Below, one piece after another: positions 5,601 to 14,041 of a DNA stretch of 34,572 nt. Source of the DNA: Ignavibacteriales bacterium. GTDB taxonomy: Bacteria > Bacteroidota > Ignavibacteria > UBA10030. Under the pieces are notes generated by a model. It saw only the letters and a program-made list of their open reading frames with translations. It did no database searches and was not told the origin of the DNA. Each line of letters begins with the position of its first letter. Within the stretch, counting starts at the first letter, position 1. The stretch spans positions 1 through 34,572 of the forward strand of contig JACPLA010000027.1 of NCBI GenBank assembly GCA_016186715.1, in the 5' to 3' direction. The translations under genes were made by a program, and so were the position numbers.

Positions 5601-6479
5601 ATGTCAATTCGAATTCTTCTTCTCCTTGCGTTTCTTTTGACAGGGTGCGGTCAAACCAAGAAGCAAACGGATCTTGTCACTTTTGAAGTCAAGGGTGTCG
5701 TGGTTTCCGTTAACTATACGAAGCATCGGATCATCATCGATCATGAAGAAATTCCCGATTACATGATGGCGATGACCATGTCGTTCAAAGTGAAGGACAC
5801 AACTCTGTTATACAGGGTCGAACCCGGCGACAGCGTTCAGGGAACGCTTGCCGTCTCGCGGTCGGAAAGCTGGCTTGAGACGCTGTCTGTGATCAGCCGC
5901 GGCGAGGAACCCGTCAACCCCGCTTCCGCAGCCGATCGGATTTTCAGAAGGATTTATAAAGTCGGAGACCGGATTCCGGATTTCTCCTTCGTCAACCACG
6001 ATGCACAGAGAGTCCGGTTGAGCGACTACAGGGGGAAAGTCATTGCCGTCACGTTTATCTACAGCCGGTGTCCTTTGCCTGATTTCTGCATCCGGATGAG
6101 CGACAACTTTGCCCGACTTCAAAAATCGCTCTCGAAAGATGCGCGTCTCAAGAACAAATGGCATCTCCTCACCGTCAGTTTTGATCCGGCTTTTGACACT
6201 CCTCCCGTTCTGAAGCGTTATGGAAAGGCGTACGGAGCCGACCTCGCAACGTGGGACTTCGTTACGGACAGCGTGAAGACGATTCAGGAATTCGCAGACG
6301 GTCTGGAACTGATCCAGGAAGAGGACGAGGGCGGGCTGATCGCACACAACCTTCGGACAGCGGTCATCGACCCGACAGGCGCATTGGCCGCGGTCTTCAA
6401 GGGAAATGAGTGGACCGTCAAGGAACTGGAAGTAGCAATGCGGGACGTTTTGGGACTCAGCACCCATGAATTTAATTGA
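5601..6479 (+). CDS. CusF-Sco1/SenC fusion lipoprotein (copper-binding)
   Basis: The 292-residue protein has a signal peptide with lipobox LTGC (Cys16). Residues about 28-90 resemble the CusF copper-binding fold: VKGVVVSVNYTKHRIIIDHE, then a Met-rich stretch MMAMTMSFKVKD. Residues about 112-285 are a Sco1/SenC thioredoxin-like domain with CPLPDFC at 157-163 (the variant with five residues between the cysteines) and a histidine at 249 in AHN, together the usual Cys-Cys-His copper site. Sco proteins deliver copper to, or keep reduced, the CuA site of cytochrome oxidase; CusF-like domains bind Cu(I) in the periplasm. It stands alone here with no oxidase gene nearby, but copper transport genes lie about 16 kb downstream. 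No Shine-Dalgarno is visible because a heptamer array occupies the region. Confidence 0.9.
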   Translation: MSIRILLLLAFLLTGCGQTKKQTDLVTFEVKGVVVSVNYTKHRIIIDHEEIPDYMMAMTMSFKVKDTTLLYRVEPGDSVQGTLAVSRSESWLETLSVISRGEEPVNPASAADRIFRRIYKVGDRIPDFSFVNHDAQRVRLSDYRGKVIAVTFIYSRCPLPDFCIRMSDNFARLQKSLSKDARLKNKWHLLTVSFDPAFDTPPVLKRYGKAYGADLATWDFVTDSVKTIQEFADGLELIQEEDEGGLIAHNLRTAVIDPTGALAAVFKGNEWTVKELEVAMRDVLGLSTHEFN

Positions 6480-6488
6480 ACTGGCCTT

Positions 6489-8336
6489 GTGAAAAAGAAC
6501 GACTTTCGTGAACGACTGAAAGAAGGTCCCATCCTCTGCGACGGGGCGATGGGGACCTTGCTGGATTTGTATGAATATCCGGACCTCCCGCATGAGATCC
6601 AGAATGTCAAGAACCCTGAAATCGTTGAGCGGATTCACCGGGAATACATCGAAGCCGGAGCGGAGGTTATTCAAACGAACACTTTCTCCGGCAATCGTCT
6701 TCGGTTGGCTCAGTTCCATCTCGAAGGTCAGATCAAAGCGATTAATCGAGCAGCCGTTGAGATTGCGCGGAGGGTAGCCGGCGGGTCGGTCTATGTCGCC
6801 GGATCGGTAGGTCCGACGGGGAAGCTTCTGGAACCGATAGGGAAGCTGAGGCTGGTAGAAGCCCGCGATGTATTCAAAGAGCAGATAGAAATTCTGCTGG
6901 AGGGCGGCATCGATCTGCTCATCCTCGAGACGTTTGTGAGTTTAACCGAGCTGGATGAGGCCATCGAAGCCGCAAGATCCCTCACACGCATTCCCGTAAT
7001 TGCCCAGAAAGCATTTCCCGAGGACGGGGCCATTCTTTCGGGGACATTTCCGGTTGAGGTGGCCGAACACTTGATTGGCAAAGGGGTCGATGTGGTGGGG
7101 GCCAACTGTACGGTCGGTCCACAGCGCATGTTCAGCATTATCAGAAGCATGTACAGGGATGGAGTGTACATGTCGGCCCAACCGGCCGCCGGCATCCCGA
7201 CACTGCTGGACGGACGGTCGATCTATCACACGACACCCGAATATCTCGCTCAGTACGCCCGTGAGCTTCTTCAGGCCGGTGTGACCATGATTGGAGCCTG
7301 CTGCGGGTCGACACCGGCGCACATTCGGGCTATGAAGAATGTCCTTGAGGAGTTCAAACGCCAGTCGCCCGAGATCAGGAATCGGCCTGCGCGCAGGGGA
7401 CAGGGCTCTGTGCCGCAATCCGAGAGTCCCTCTCCCGAACCAAAAACACGCGAGCACGGCCGGTCGCGGTTTGCCCGGAACCTGGGAAAGAAATTTCTGA
7501 CGACCGTTGAGCTCGATATTCCGCGTGGATTTGATATGTCCTCCGTGCTCGATGGGGCACGGTACCTCCATCGATACGGCATTGACGCCATCAATATCAC
7601 CGATGGCGCACGTGCCCGGCTTCGACTGAGCCCCATTGCAATTTGTTATCAAATCCAGAGCCAGGTGGGGATTGAAACGATCACGCATCTTGCTACGCGT
7701 GATCGAAACATGATCAGCCTTCAGAGCGAGCTTATGAGCGCGCATTCCTTTGGCCTTCGGAACATCCTCTGTATCACCGGAGATCCGACGAACATCGGCG
7801 ACTATCCACAGGCAACGTCGGTCTTTGACATTGATTCTTCAGGTTTGATCCGTGCCGCGAAGGCAATGAATGAAGGGAAGGATCTCATGGGGAATGTGCT
7901 GGGGGAACAGACTTCATTTCTCCTGGCGTGCGCCGCCAACCCGATGGCGGACAACATGGATGCGGAGATTGCCAAGACGGAGAAAAAGGCGGCCGCCGGA
8001 GTGGATGTCATCTTTACGCAGCCCATCTACGAGCTCAAAACTCTTGAGCAGTTCCTGAGACGAATTGAACGATGGAGAATCCCTGTGATGGTCGGTGTTC
8101 TTCCACTGCGAAGTTTCAAGCATGCGGAATTTCTTCATAATGAAATTCCCGGGATGGTGATTCCGGAAACGGTCCGAAAAAATCTGCGCAATGCGGGGGA
8201 ACGTGCGTCGGTCGTTGGGATCGAGAGCGCCGTTCAATTCCTGGCACAGGCCAAACCTCTTGTTGCCGGCGCCTACCTGATGCCCCCTTTCAGAAAATAC
8301 GAGATCGTGCCCGAGATCCTGGAAGCGGTGAAGTAA
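6489..8336 (+). CDS. Bifunctional homocysteine S-methyltransferase / methylenetetrahydrofolate reductase (YitJ-like)
   Basis: The 615-residue protein joins two enzymes. Residues about 5-300 form a homocysteine S-methyltransferase (Pfam S-methyl_trans): DGAMGTLLD at 18-26, ETNTF-type IQTNTFSGNR at 61-70, and zinc-binding cysteines C207 (GANCTVGP) and C271/C272 (GACCGSTPAH). After a basic linker (about 300-335), residues 336-615 form a methylenetetrahydrofolate reductase barrel with TTVELDIPRG, HLATRDRN and NILCITGDPTN. Fusions of this layout (Bacillus YitJ) supply methyl groups for methionine synthesis. The GTG start at 6489 lies 9 nt after the Sco stop, which suggests co-transcription. There is no room for a SAM or cobalamin riboswitch. 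Confidence 0.93.
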   Translation: MKKNDFRERLKEGPILCDGAMGTLLDLYEYPDLPHEIQNVKNPEIVERIHREYIEAGAEVIQTNTFSGNRLRLAQFHLEGQIKAINRAAVEIARRVAGGSVYVAGSVGPTGKLLEPIGKLRLVEARDVFKEQIEILLEGGIDLLILETFVSLTELDEAIEAARSLTRIPVIAQKAFPEDGAILSGTFPVEVAEHLIGKGVDVVGANCTVGPQRMFSIIRSMYRDGVYMSAQPAAGIPTLLDGRSIYHTTPEYLAQYARELLQAGVTMIGACCGSTPAHIRAMKNVLEEFKRQSPEIRNRPARRGQGSVPQSESPSPEPKTREHGRSRFARNLGKKFLTTVELDIPRGFDMSSVLDGARYLHRYGIDAINITDGARARLRLSPIAICYQIQSQVGIETITHLATRDRNMISLQSELMSAHSFGLRNILCITGDPTNIGDYPQATSVFDIDSSGLIRAAKAMNEGKDLMGNVLGEQTSFLLACAANPMADNMDAEIAKTEKKAAAGVDVIFTQPIYELKTLEQFLRRIERWRIPVMVGVLPLRSFKHAEFLHNEIPGMVIPETVRKNLRNAGERASVVGIESAVQFLAQAKPLVAGAYLMPPFRKYEIVPEILEAVK

Positions 8337-8378
8337 ACATTCAAGGTCAACGATTCACTTTCAGGCTTGATCCCAGTA

Positions 8379-8407
8379 TTGCTTTTCCCCCAACTCTTGT
8401 GTACTAT
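8379..8407 (+). promoter_or_regulatory. Promoter of the GHL10 lipoprotein gene
   Basis: TTGCTT (8379-8384) and TACTAT (8402-8407) are 17 bp apart, placing the transcription start near 8414. This also shows that the in-frame GTG at 8399 cannot be the start codon and favours ATG 8450. Confidence 0.5.
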
Positions 8408-8449
8408 TTTTTTGAGGTGTTGCATCGTCCGGATGGCAACCATCCCAGA

Positions 8450-9997
8450 ATGAAAAGGGCACAACGCGCACTTCTGTCCTCCCAACGACAACTCCGCCCA
8501 GCCTCCTTCTTTCTTTCCCTGCTGTTGACGGTTGTGTTCGGCATGGGATGCGGACAAGCGGTCTTCACGGGAAAACGGGAAGCCCGCGGGGTCTGGATGT
8601 CCCGGTTCGAATACTCAACGGACCGTCTTCGGAATAATCCGGCGGCCGCGCAGCAGTTCATCCGAAGTGTTTTCCAAAAAGCCCGGCGGGCCAGGCTCAA
8701 CATGGTTTTTTTTCAGGTCAGGGGAAGCGCAGATGCCTTCTACCACTCGGACCATGAGCCCTGGTCCTCGCTTTTAACCGGCTCCCTTGGAAAAGATCCC
8801 GGATGGGATCCGCTCGCATTTGCGGTCGAAGAGGCCCACGCGCTGGGACTTGAGCTGCATGCATGGATGAATACGTTTCCACTTTGGCGCGGGACCAGAC
8901 CCCCGGAGGAAACAGTGCCCCGTCACCCATTTCTTGAACACCCGGAGTGGATCGTGTGCGATTCCGCCGGTACGCCGATGCCGCCTGGGTCCGATTACAC
9001 GTGGGCTTCACCCGGCATCCCTGCAGTCAGGGAGCATGTGCTGAACGTCGTAAGGGATCTTGTGAGCAAGTACGACATTGACGGAATTCATTTCGATTAC
9101 ATCCGGTATCCGGAAGACTCTCCGCAGCGGGGATACTCGACAGACTCCATCAGTGTCGCCCGTTTCTTGAGTGCCGAAGGGAATCCGCACCAGCTCACGT
9201 GGTCTCACTGGCAGCGGGAACAGGTGAACGAGTTTGTGTATGCCGCCTACAACGCTGTTACGACAATCAAGCCATGGGTCAAGATGTCGGCCGCCGTGAT
9301 CGGGAAATATCGCGGCTCGGGATGGAGCTCATATTTTGCGGTCTATCAGGATCCCGCGCGTTGGATGGAATTGGGGAAAATCGATTTCATCGTTCCCATG
9401 GTCTATTGGGACCGCGGCCATCCAACACACCCGTTTGTTCCCTTGATTATGCAATGGCAGGATCGTGTGGCTTACGATCGTCAGGTCATGCCCGGTCTTT
9501 CGGCAAATCTTCAAAAGAAATACGGCTGGTCAGAGCTTGCCGCCCAGGTTGAGGAAGTGCGGAAACACGGGCTCCCCGGCGTCGTGTTTTTCGCGGCGAG
9601 CGGGCTTGAACAAGCCTGGGAGACGCTCGGCATCGCTGAGTTTCCCTACTGGTCCCTTCCGCCCGCGATGCCGTGGAAGGACAGTCTTGCTCCTCCCCCG
9701 CCGGCAAACCTGAGGGCAGAAAGTAAGGCGCAAACGGTCCTCATCCGGTGGACAATCCCTTCCGCGGAGGAGTCGCTTGCATTCGTGATCTACCGGTCCG
9801 CCACCGGAAGGATTGACCGCGACGATGTAACCCAGCTTCTGACGATCACCGGAAGGAACGTTTCGGAGTACGTCGATGCTATCCCTCCGCCCGGCAGGTC
9901 GTTCTATGCCGTCTCAGCCCTTGACCGTTCAGGGAATGAAAGCGGGTTGTCGAATGTTGTCCGCCTCCCATCACACCAGATTGCCGAAGCGCGATAG
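8450..9997 (+). CDS. GHL10 (DUF187) glycosyl-hydrolase-like lipoprotein with C-terminal fibronectin-III-like domain
   Basis: Started at ATG 8450, the protein has 515 residues. A basic N-terminus and hydrophobic segment lead to a lipobox GMGC (Cys34). EARGVWMSRFEYSTDR opens a GHL10-type TIM barrel, followed by NMVFFQVRGSADAFY, ELHAWMNTFPLWRG, and the conserved block DIDGIHFDYIRYP with candidate acidic catalytic residues, then IDFIVPMVYWDRG. The C-terminal 90 residues (PPPPANLRAESK to SGNESGLSNVVRLP) look like a fibronectin type III module. The family is predicted to act on extracellular or cell-wall polysaccharides; no substrate can be assigned. The gene has its own candidate promoter and ends 11 nt before the response-regulator gene. 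Confidence 0.88.
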   Translation: MKRAQRALLSSQRQLRPASFFLSLLLTVVFGMGCGQAVFTGKREARGVWMSRFEYSTDRLRNNPAAAQQFIRSVFQKARRARLNMVFFQVRGSADAFYHSDHEPWSSLLTGSLGKDPGWDPLAFAVEEAHALGLELHAWMNTFPLWRGTRPPEETVPRHPFLEHPEWIVCDSAGTPMPPGSDYTWASPGIPAVREHVLNVVRDLVSKYDIDGIHFDYIRYPEDSPQRGYSTDSISVARFLSAEGNPHQLTWSHWQREQVNEFVYAAYNAVTTIKPWVKMSAAVIGKYRGSGWSSYFAVYQDPARWMELGKIDFIVPMVYWDRGHPTHPFVPLIMQWQDRVAYDRQVMPGLSANLQKKYGWSELAAQVEEVRKHGLPGVVFFAASGLEQAWETLGIAEFPYWSLPPAMPWKDSLAPPPPANLRAESKAQTVLIRWTIPSAEESLAFVIYRSATGRIDRDDVTQLLTITGRNVSEYVDAIPPPGRSFYAVSALDRSGNESGLSNVVRLPSHQIAEAR

Positions 9998-10008
9998 AGA
10001 ACCCGCCC

Positions 10009-11373
10009 ATGCCTGAACTCACTCCACGTGACGACATCAAGAAAGCAGTGAGTGAGATTCTCAAGCGGGTTGACCAGCTCCTCAAGGCCGGGGAACTCGA
10101 CGCTGCGATGCAGCAGATCGCGAAGGCCAAAGCCACTGACCCCAAAAACGTCTATGTCTTTGCGTATGAGGAACGTTTGGATGCCATGATCGAGGAGAGG
10201 CGCGTGGCCCAGGAGATCGAGGCCAAGCGCAAGGCCGAAGAGGAGAAACGGAGACAGGAGGAGGAGGCGAGGCGGCGGGAGGAAGACGCCAAAAGAAAAG
10301 CCGACGAAGAAAAACGGAGAAAAGAGGAAGAGCGCCGGCGGGCTGAAGAAGAAAAAAGGAAAGAAAAAGAGGAAAGGGAACAGCAAAAGGCGGAAGAAGA
10401 AGAATCAAGAAGACAAAAGGAATCCCGTCGGAAAGAAGAAGAGCAGGAGAGAGAAGTGCAGGTTCGACGGAAGGTCGAAGCTGAACGGTCCCGGAGAGAA
10501 AAAGAAGAGAAGGCCGGCCATCCGGAGCGGAAAGTTCCTGAAATCTCAAGAGAGGTTCTCGAAGAGACAAAACTGAAGATTCTGGAGGACAGGAAGAAAA
10601 AGGGAATCGGGCCCGAACTCGGGTCGCTTTCAAAACAGACCTACCGATCCACGTACGATGAGGGGTTGGATATTTACAGGAAGGTCTTGATGGAAGCATG
10701 GTCCGATGGAGCCACGACCTCTGATGAGGAAGAACAACTTCGCAGCCTTCGTGCGTCTTTCCAAATCATCATGGAGGATCATGGTCGGCTGGAACGGGAG
10801 GCGAAACTGGAGTCCTATACCCTGGCCTTCAAGAGAGCATGGGCGTCCGGGGCGATTTCGCCGGAATCAGCCTCATCCCTCGCCGAACTCCGCAAGAAAT
10901 TCAAGATCAATATTGAAGAACACGAGGAGATCGAGACGAAATTGCTCTGGGAACTCCGACCTGCAAGCCAAAAAGCCCAGATCATGGTGATCGACGATGA
11001 CGAGAAGCTTTTGCGGGTGATTGGCGAGACCCTTCAGGATGCCGGCTTTCAAACCATCGCCATCACGACGACCGATGAGGCCTTCAGGATTCTGAAAGAG
11101 ACGACTCCCGATCTGATCATTTCCGACATCAATCTCGAGACATCGACCATGGGGGGGTTTTCCTTCTATGAAAAAGTCCGCGAGATCGAACGGCTGCACG
11201 AGATCCCGTTCATTTTCCTGAGCGGATTGACGGATGAAGTCCTGATTCGGACGGGGAAGGAGCTTGGCGTGGACGACTACATCACCAAGCCGTTTTCCGA
11301 TGATTCACTGATTGCCACCATCAAGGGGAAGCTGAAACGATACCGCCAGCTCAGGAAGAACCGCCGGGAGTAA
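10009..11373 (+). CDS. Coiled-coil response regulator with duplicated helical module and C-terminal receiver domain
   Basis: The 454-residue cytoplasmic protein has four parts. Residues 1-60 hold a TPR-like helical hairpin (LLKAGELDAAMQQIAKAKATDP). About 60-190 is an uninterrupted Lys/Glu/Arg-rich coiled coil. About 205-315 holds two similar units of roughly 45 residues, each with a Y-x-(F/L)-x-AW-(S/A)-(D/S)-G core and an LR or EL-(R/K)-K helix. Residues 325-450 form a receiver domain: IDDDE acidic pocket, phospho-acceptor Asp in ISDINLE, Ser in FLSGL and Lys in YITKPF, all intact. No DNA-binding or enzymatic output follows, so it probably works by protein-protein contact. No histidine kinase lies nearby. 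The adenylate cyclase at 29814 shares the TPR-hairpin plus charged-coil design. The 3' end overlaps the convergent CDP-alcohol transferase gene by 23 bp. Confidence 0.85.
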   Translation: MPELTPRDDIKKAVSEILKRVDQLLKAGELDAAMQQIAKAKATDPKNVYVFAYEERLDAMIEERRVAQEIEAKRKAEEEKRRQEEEARRREEDAKRKADEEKRRKEEERRRAEEEKRKEKEEREQQKAEEEESRRQKESRRKEEEQEREVQVRRKVEAERSRREKEEKAGHPERKVPEISREVLEETKLKILEDRKKKGIGPELGSLSKQTYRSTYDEGLDIYRKVLMEAWSDGATTSDEEEQLRSLRASFQIIMEDHGRLEREAKLESYTLAFKRAWASGAISPESASSLAELRKKFKINIEEHEEIETKLLWELRPASQKAQIMVIDDDEKLLRVIGETLQDAGFQTIAITTTDEAFRILKETTPDLIISDINLETSTMGGFSFYEKVREIERLHEIPFIFLSGLTDEVLIRTGKELGVDDYITKPFSDDSLIATIKGKLKRYRQLRKNRRE

Positions 11374-12214
11374 GCCTCCGCTGTAAGACCCACCTGCGAT
11401 AACCGATGGACATCGCCAGAACTCCGTTCATGACGACAATATTGATGAAGAGATAGAACTCGAGGGCGTCAAGGACGGAGCAGACCATCAGTAGGAACAA
11501 CTCAGTACCGAATCCGAGCAATCCCGACAGGCGAAGCGCATGTTCGTCGCCGTACCATCGCTGCCGAAACGATTCGTCCATTTGTCCGCCGCCACACCAA
11601 CGGTCGATCCTGGCCATGAGACGATCCTGCCAGCCGTAGATTGCCACAAACACCCGGTGAAGCCGCAGCGTAACGCGGTCCCCCTGCCGGTCCACTTCGG
11701 TCACGTCTTCGATAATTCTGTTCTCCCGGTACCTCCCTTCAAGATGGAGATATGAGACCTGATAAAAAACATGATACGAGACTCGAAGCGTAATCCCGGC
11801 AAACCCAAGAAAGGTCCAGAAGAAAGCAAGGAGGTCGCCCGTTTTCTGGAAAAGGGCGACGCCGATTGCGGCAAAAACGGCGAGGTCGACAACGAAATCG
11901 CCGATCGAGTCGAGAAACCTTCCCTTTCGGCTGAATTGGTTCTTTGCCCGGGCCAACTGTCCGTCAGCGGAATCGAGGAGATCTTTCAGAGTTATCAGGA
12001 CGCCGGCAATCTGCAACTCGTTTTGCCAGTAGCAAACGGCGGCAGCGAATCCGGCTGCGATCGATGCGACGGTGACGTTGTTGGGAGTCACCGGCGTATG
12101 AAACAGAGCGCGGACAAAGAGCCCCGCGAGGGGGCGAAGGAGGTACGTGTTGATCAACTCATCGGACAGCTTGGATTTGATGGAGACTTTGTAGCTGTAC
12201 CGATCAGTCATCAT
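11351..12214 (-). CDS. CDP-alcohol phosphatidyltransferase family membrane enzyme
   Basis: The 287-residue membrane protein carries the exact family signature D-G-x2-A-R-x8-G-x3-D-x3-D: D84 G85, A88 R89, G98, D102, D106, preceded by D81. Several hydrophobic helices follow (VVDLAVFAAIGVALF, FFWTFLGFAGITL, ELFLLMVCSVLDAL). The family transfers a phospho-alcohol from a CDP-alcohol (or a phosphatidyl group from CDP-diacylglycerol) to an acceptor alcohol at the membrane. It is the last gene of a coupled trio: its ATG overlaps the nucleotidyltransferase stop, and that enzyme would make the CDP-activated substrate. Transfer of a CDP-linked amino-alcohol to diacylglycerol or a polyol is the natural reading, but the head group is unknown. 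A second ATG one codon in is also possible. Confidence 0.9.
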   Translation of the reverse strand: MMTDRYSYKVSIKSKLSDELINTYLLRPLAGLFVRALFHTPVTPNNVTVASIAAGFAAAVCYWQNELQIAGVLITLKDLLDSADGQLARAKNQFSRKGRFLDSIGDFVVDLAVFAAIGVALFQKTGDLLAFFWTFLGFAGITLRVSYHVFYQVSYLHLEGRYRENRIIEDVTEVDRQGDRVTLRLHRVFVAIYGWQDRLMARIDRWCGGGQMDESFRQRWYGDEHALRLSGLLGFGTELFLLMVCSVLDALEFYLFINIVVMNGVLAMSIGYRRWVLQRRLTPGGSS

Positions 12215-12947
12215 TCAGCAGCGGTAGAATCACTTCTTCGGCGTGTTTGAAATCCTCGGGCGTGTCGATTTCCGCGGAAGGGAACTGACTGATATCGATT
12301 GCCCACAAACGGTTGCCCTCGTCGATGAGCTGCTGAAAGGCTGCCTCGTAGAACTCTCGCCTTCCCGATCCCGCTTTGATCCGTTCATTCAGAATTTCAA
12401 ACAGCCTTTGGGCGGCGGGCGCGGAAAACAGAGCGATGCCGATAGATTCCCCGTAGGTATCCCGCAGCCCAACATGTTTGTTGATTGCAGTGATGTGATC
12501 CCACCGGTTGATCTTCACACGGATCTCCTCCTCGTTATGAGGGCCGCGGACCCGCACAGCCAGGCGATTCGGTTTTCGCTCGCAGTTCATCAGGTAAGCA
12601 ATGATTCGCCCGTCGAAGAGAATGTCGGAGTCCAGGAGCATGAACGGGCTTCGCCCAATAAATTGGTTGCAGAGGGACAGGGAGTATGCGTTGTTCGTCG
12701 TTTCGAAGCGCTTGTTGTGAAGGAAGGCAATCTGATGACGCCGAAAGCGCTTATTGACAAAAGCCCGCACGGCGGCAGCTCTGTATCCCGTCACAAGGGC
12801 AATATCGGCGATGCCGGCAGTGTGAAGACTCGCGATGATCCGTTCGAGCAAGGGTTTCTTGCCGAGAGGAAGGAGACACTTCGGAGTTGTTCGGGAAACA
12901 GGCCGCATTCGTTTTCCGATTCCTGCCGCAAGGAGAACGCACTTCAT
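12204..12947 (-). CDS. Nucleotidyltransferase of the LicC / phosphonate cytidylyltransferase type
   Basis: The 247-residue protein starts at ATG 12947, chosen because the N-terminal motif LAAGIGKRMRPVSRTTPKCL begins at residue 5 and because that ATG overlaps the aminotransferase stop (ATGA). K23 and LLDSDILFD at 104-112 are the other nucleotide- and metal-binding elements, and EIDTPEDF near the end matches LicC-like sugar or choline nucleotidyltransferases. The family activates a phosphorylated alcohol, sugar-1-phosphate or phosphonate with NTP, commonly CTP in LicC/PntC members. Here it sits between an aminotransferase and a CDP-alcohol phosphotransferase with overlapping ends on both sides, so it probably makes a CDP-amino-alcohol (or CMP-aminophosphonate). 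The nucleotide and substrate are inference. Confidence 0.88.
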   Translation of the reverse strand: MKCVLLAAGIGKRMRPVSRTTPKCLLPLGKKPLLERIIASLHTAGIADIALVTGYRAAAVRAFVNKRFRRHQIAFLHNKRFETTNNAYSLSLCNQFIGRSPFMLLDSDILFDGRIIAYLMNCERKPNRLAVRVRGPHNEEEIRVKINRWDHITAINKHVGLRDTYGESIGIALFSAPAAQRLFEILNERIKAGSGRREFYEAAFQQLIDEGNRLWAIDISQFPSAEIDTPEDFKHAEEVILPLLNDD

Positions 12948-13987
12948 GATGATGTTCCCCCTTCGAAGCGGAAAAATGAATCCAGCGCTGTTAGAACGAG
13001 TTCGTTTTGATCTCTCGTTCCGAGCGTAATGCGCAAACAATCTTTGAATTCTTCCTCCTTGAAAAACTTGACGGCGATGCCGTTTTCCGAGAGGAACTTC
13101 CGGAGAGGGGACACCGCTTCGGCCGGGACACGCACCAGGACAAAATTGGCCTGGGAACGGAAGCACGTTGTTCCGCTCAACCGACCAAAGAATTCATAGA
13201 ACCGTTCACGATCGGATTGCATAGTCCTGCCGATCGTGTCATAGTACTCCGGAGAATCAAGCGCTGCAAGGGCAAGTTCTTCGGAAATACGGTTGTAACC
13301 GAGATACCGGGATGCAAACCTGGTCAAGCGGCTCAAGCTGGCTCCGGCCGCAGCATATCCCACGCGGGCTCCTGCGAGGGCGTAGAACTTTGAAAACGTT
13401 CGCAGGATCAGCAGATTCCGGTAACGGCCGATCAGTCCGGCGATCCGGTTGTTTGCCTGTTCTTCAAAACCCCAGTACGCCTCATCCAGGATCACGATGC
13501 TCTCCCGAAAAGCCTCGGTGAGCGTTTGCAAGTCATCGTCACGAAAAGAATTGCCTGTTGGGTTGTTGGGCGAGGCAATCAGGACCACGCGCGGCGAGAT
13601 TTTTTCATAAAGGGTGATCATCTCCCCGACGTCATAGGAATACCGGTCGGACAGCCGCTTCAGCCTGTACGTAACAGTCTCTCCTCCAACCTCCGAGGCG
13701 ACGGCCCGGTAGTACCACCAGGACTGATCGGGACAAAGGATTTTTTCCCCCGGTCCGAGATAGCAATGGACCGCCTGTTTCAGCATATCTTCGCTTCCCT
13801 CGCTCAGGAGAATCTGGGGTTCCGGTATTCCAAGCTCATTGGCCAAACGTTCCGAAAGCCGGCTTTTAACGCCCCGCGTGAAGTCGCGGGAATAGATGCT
13901 GAGTTCTTCCAGCGTTACCGAGCGCAGGACCTCAAAGCACTTTGGCGCGGGCCCGTAGAGGTTTTCGTTTCGATCGAGGTAAAGCAC
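12944..13987 (-). CDS. PLP-dependent aminotransferase, HisC/CobD-like (fold type I)
   Basis: The 347-residue protein begins LYLDRNENLYG, the HisC/CobD-type N-terminus. It has the substrate-binding stretch SEGSEDML (62-69), PNNPTG (140-145), DEAYWGF (168-174) and the PLP lysine K200 in RTFSKFYALAGARVGYA, with a C-terminal arginine in LRITLGT. HisC aminates imidazole-acetol phosphate and CobD decarboxylates threonine phosphate; no histidine or cobalamin genes are present. Its stop overlaps the start of a nucleotidyltransferase, followed by a CDP-alcohol phosphotransferase. I infer that it makes a phosphorylated amino-alcohol (by transamination or decarboxylation) or an aminoalkylphosphonate for CTP activation. 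The GTG start at 13987 lies directly behind a heptamer array and has no Shine-Dalgarno. Confidence 0.88.
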   Translation of the reverse strand: MLYLDRNENLYGPAPKCFEVLRSVTLEELSIYSRDFTRGVKSRLSERLANELGIPEPQILLSEGSEDMLKQAVHCYLGPGEKILCPDQSWWYYRAVASEVGGETVTYRLKRLSDRYSYDVGEMITLYEKISPRVVLIASPNNPTGNSFRDDDLQTLTEAFRESIVILDEAYWGFEEQANNRIAGLIGRYRNLLILRTFSKFYALAGARVGYAAAGASLSRLTRFASRYLGYNRISEELALAALDSPEYYDTIGRTMQSDRERFYEFFGRLSGTTCFRSQANFVLVRVPAEAVSPLRKFLSENGIAVKFFKEEEFKDCLRITLGTRDQNELVLTALDSFFRFEGGTSS

Positions 13988-14036
13988 GTGGTTGGTTAAA
14001 TGGTGATTGGCGAATGGTCGTTGATTCGTTGTCCCG
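13988..14036 (-). repeat. Heptamer tandem array abutting the aminotransferase start
   Basis: Read on the plus strand, seven 7-nt units follow each other without phase change: GTGGTTG, GTTAAAT, GGTGATT, GGCGAAT, GGTCGTT, GATTCGT, TGTCCCG. The array touches the aminotransferase GTG start codon and fills the gap to the helicase stop at 14042. The units are degenerate, so the period is clearer than the consensus. Confidence 0.65.
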
Positions 14037-14041
14037 TCATA

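Noticed and set aside
8399-8449. GTG 8399 as start of the GHL10 gene
   Set aside because: It lies inside the spacer of the candidate promoter (8379-8407); ATG 8450 gives a normal lipoprotein signal peptide.
12948-13166. Upstream extension of the nucleotidyltransferase
   Set aside because: The extra 73 residues overlap the aminotransferase gene and precede the family's N-terminal motif; ATG 12947 with ATGA overlap is the better start.
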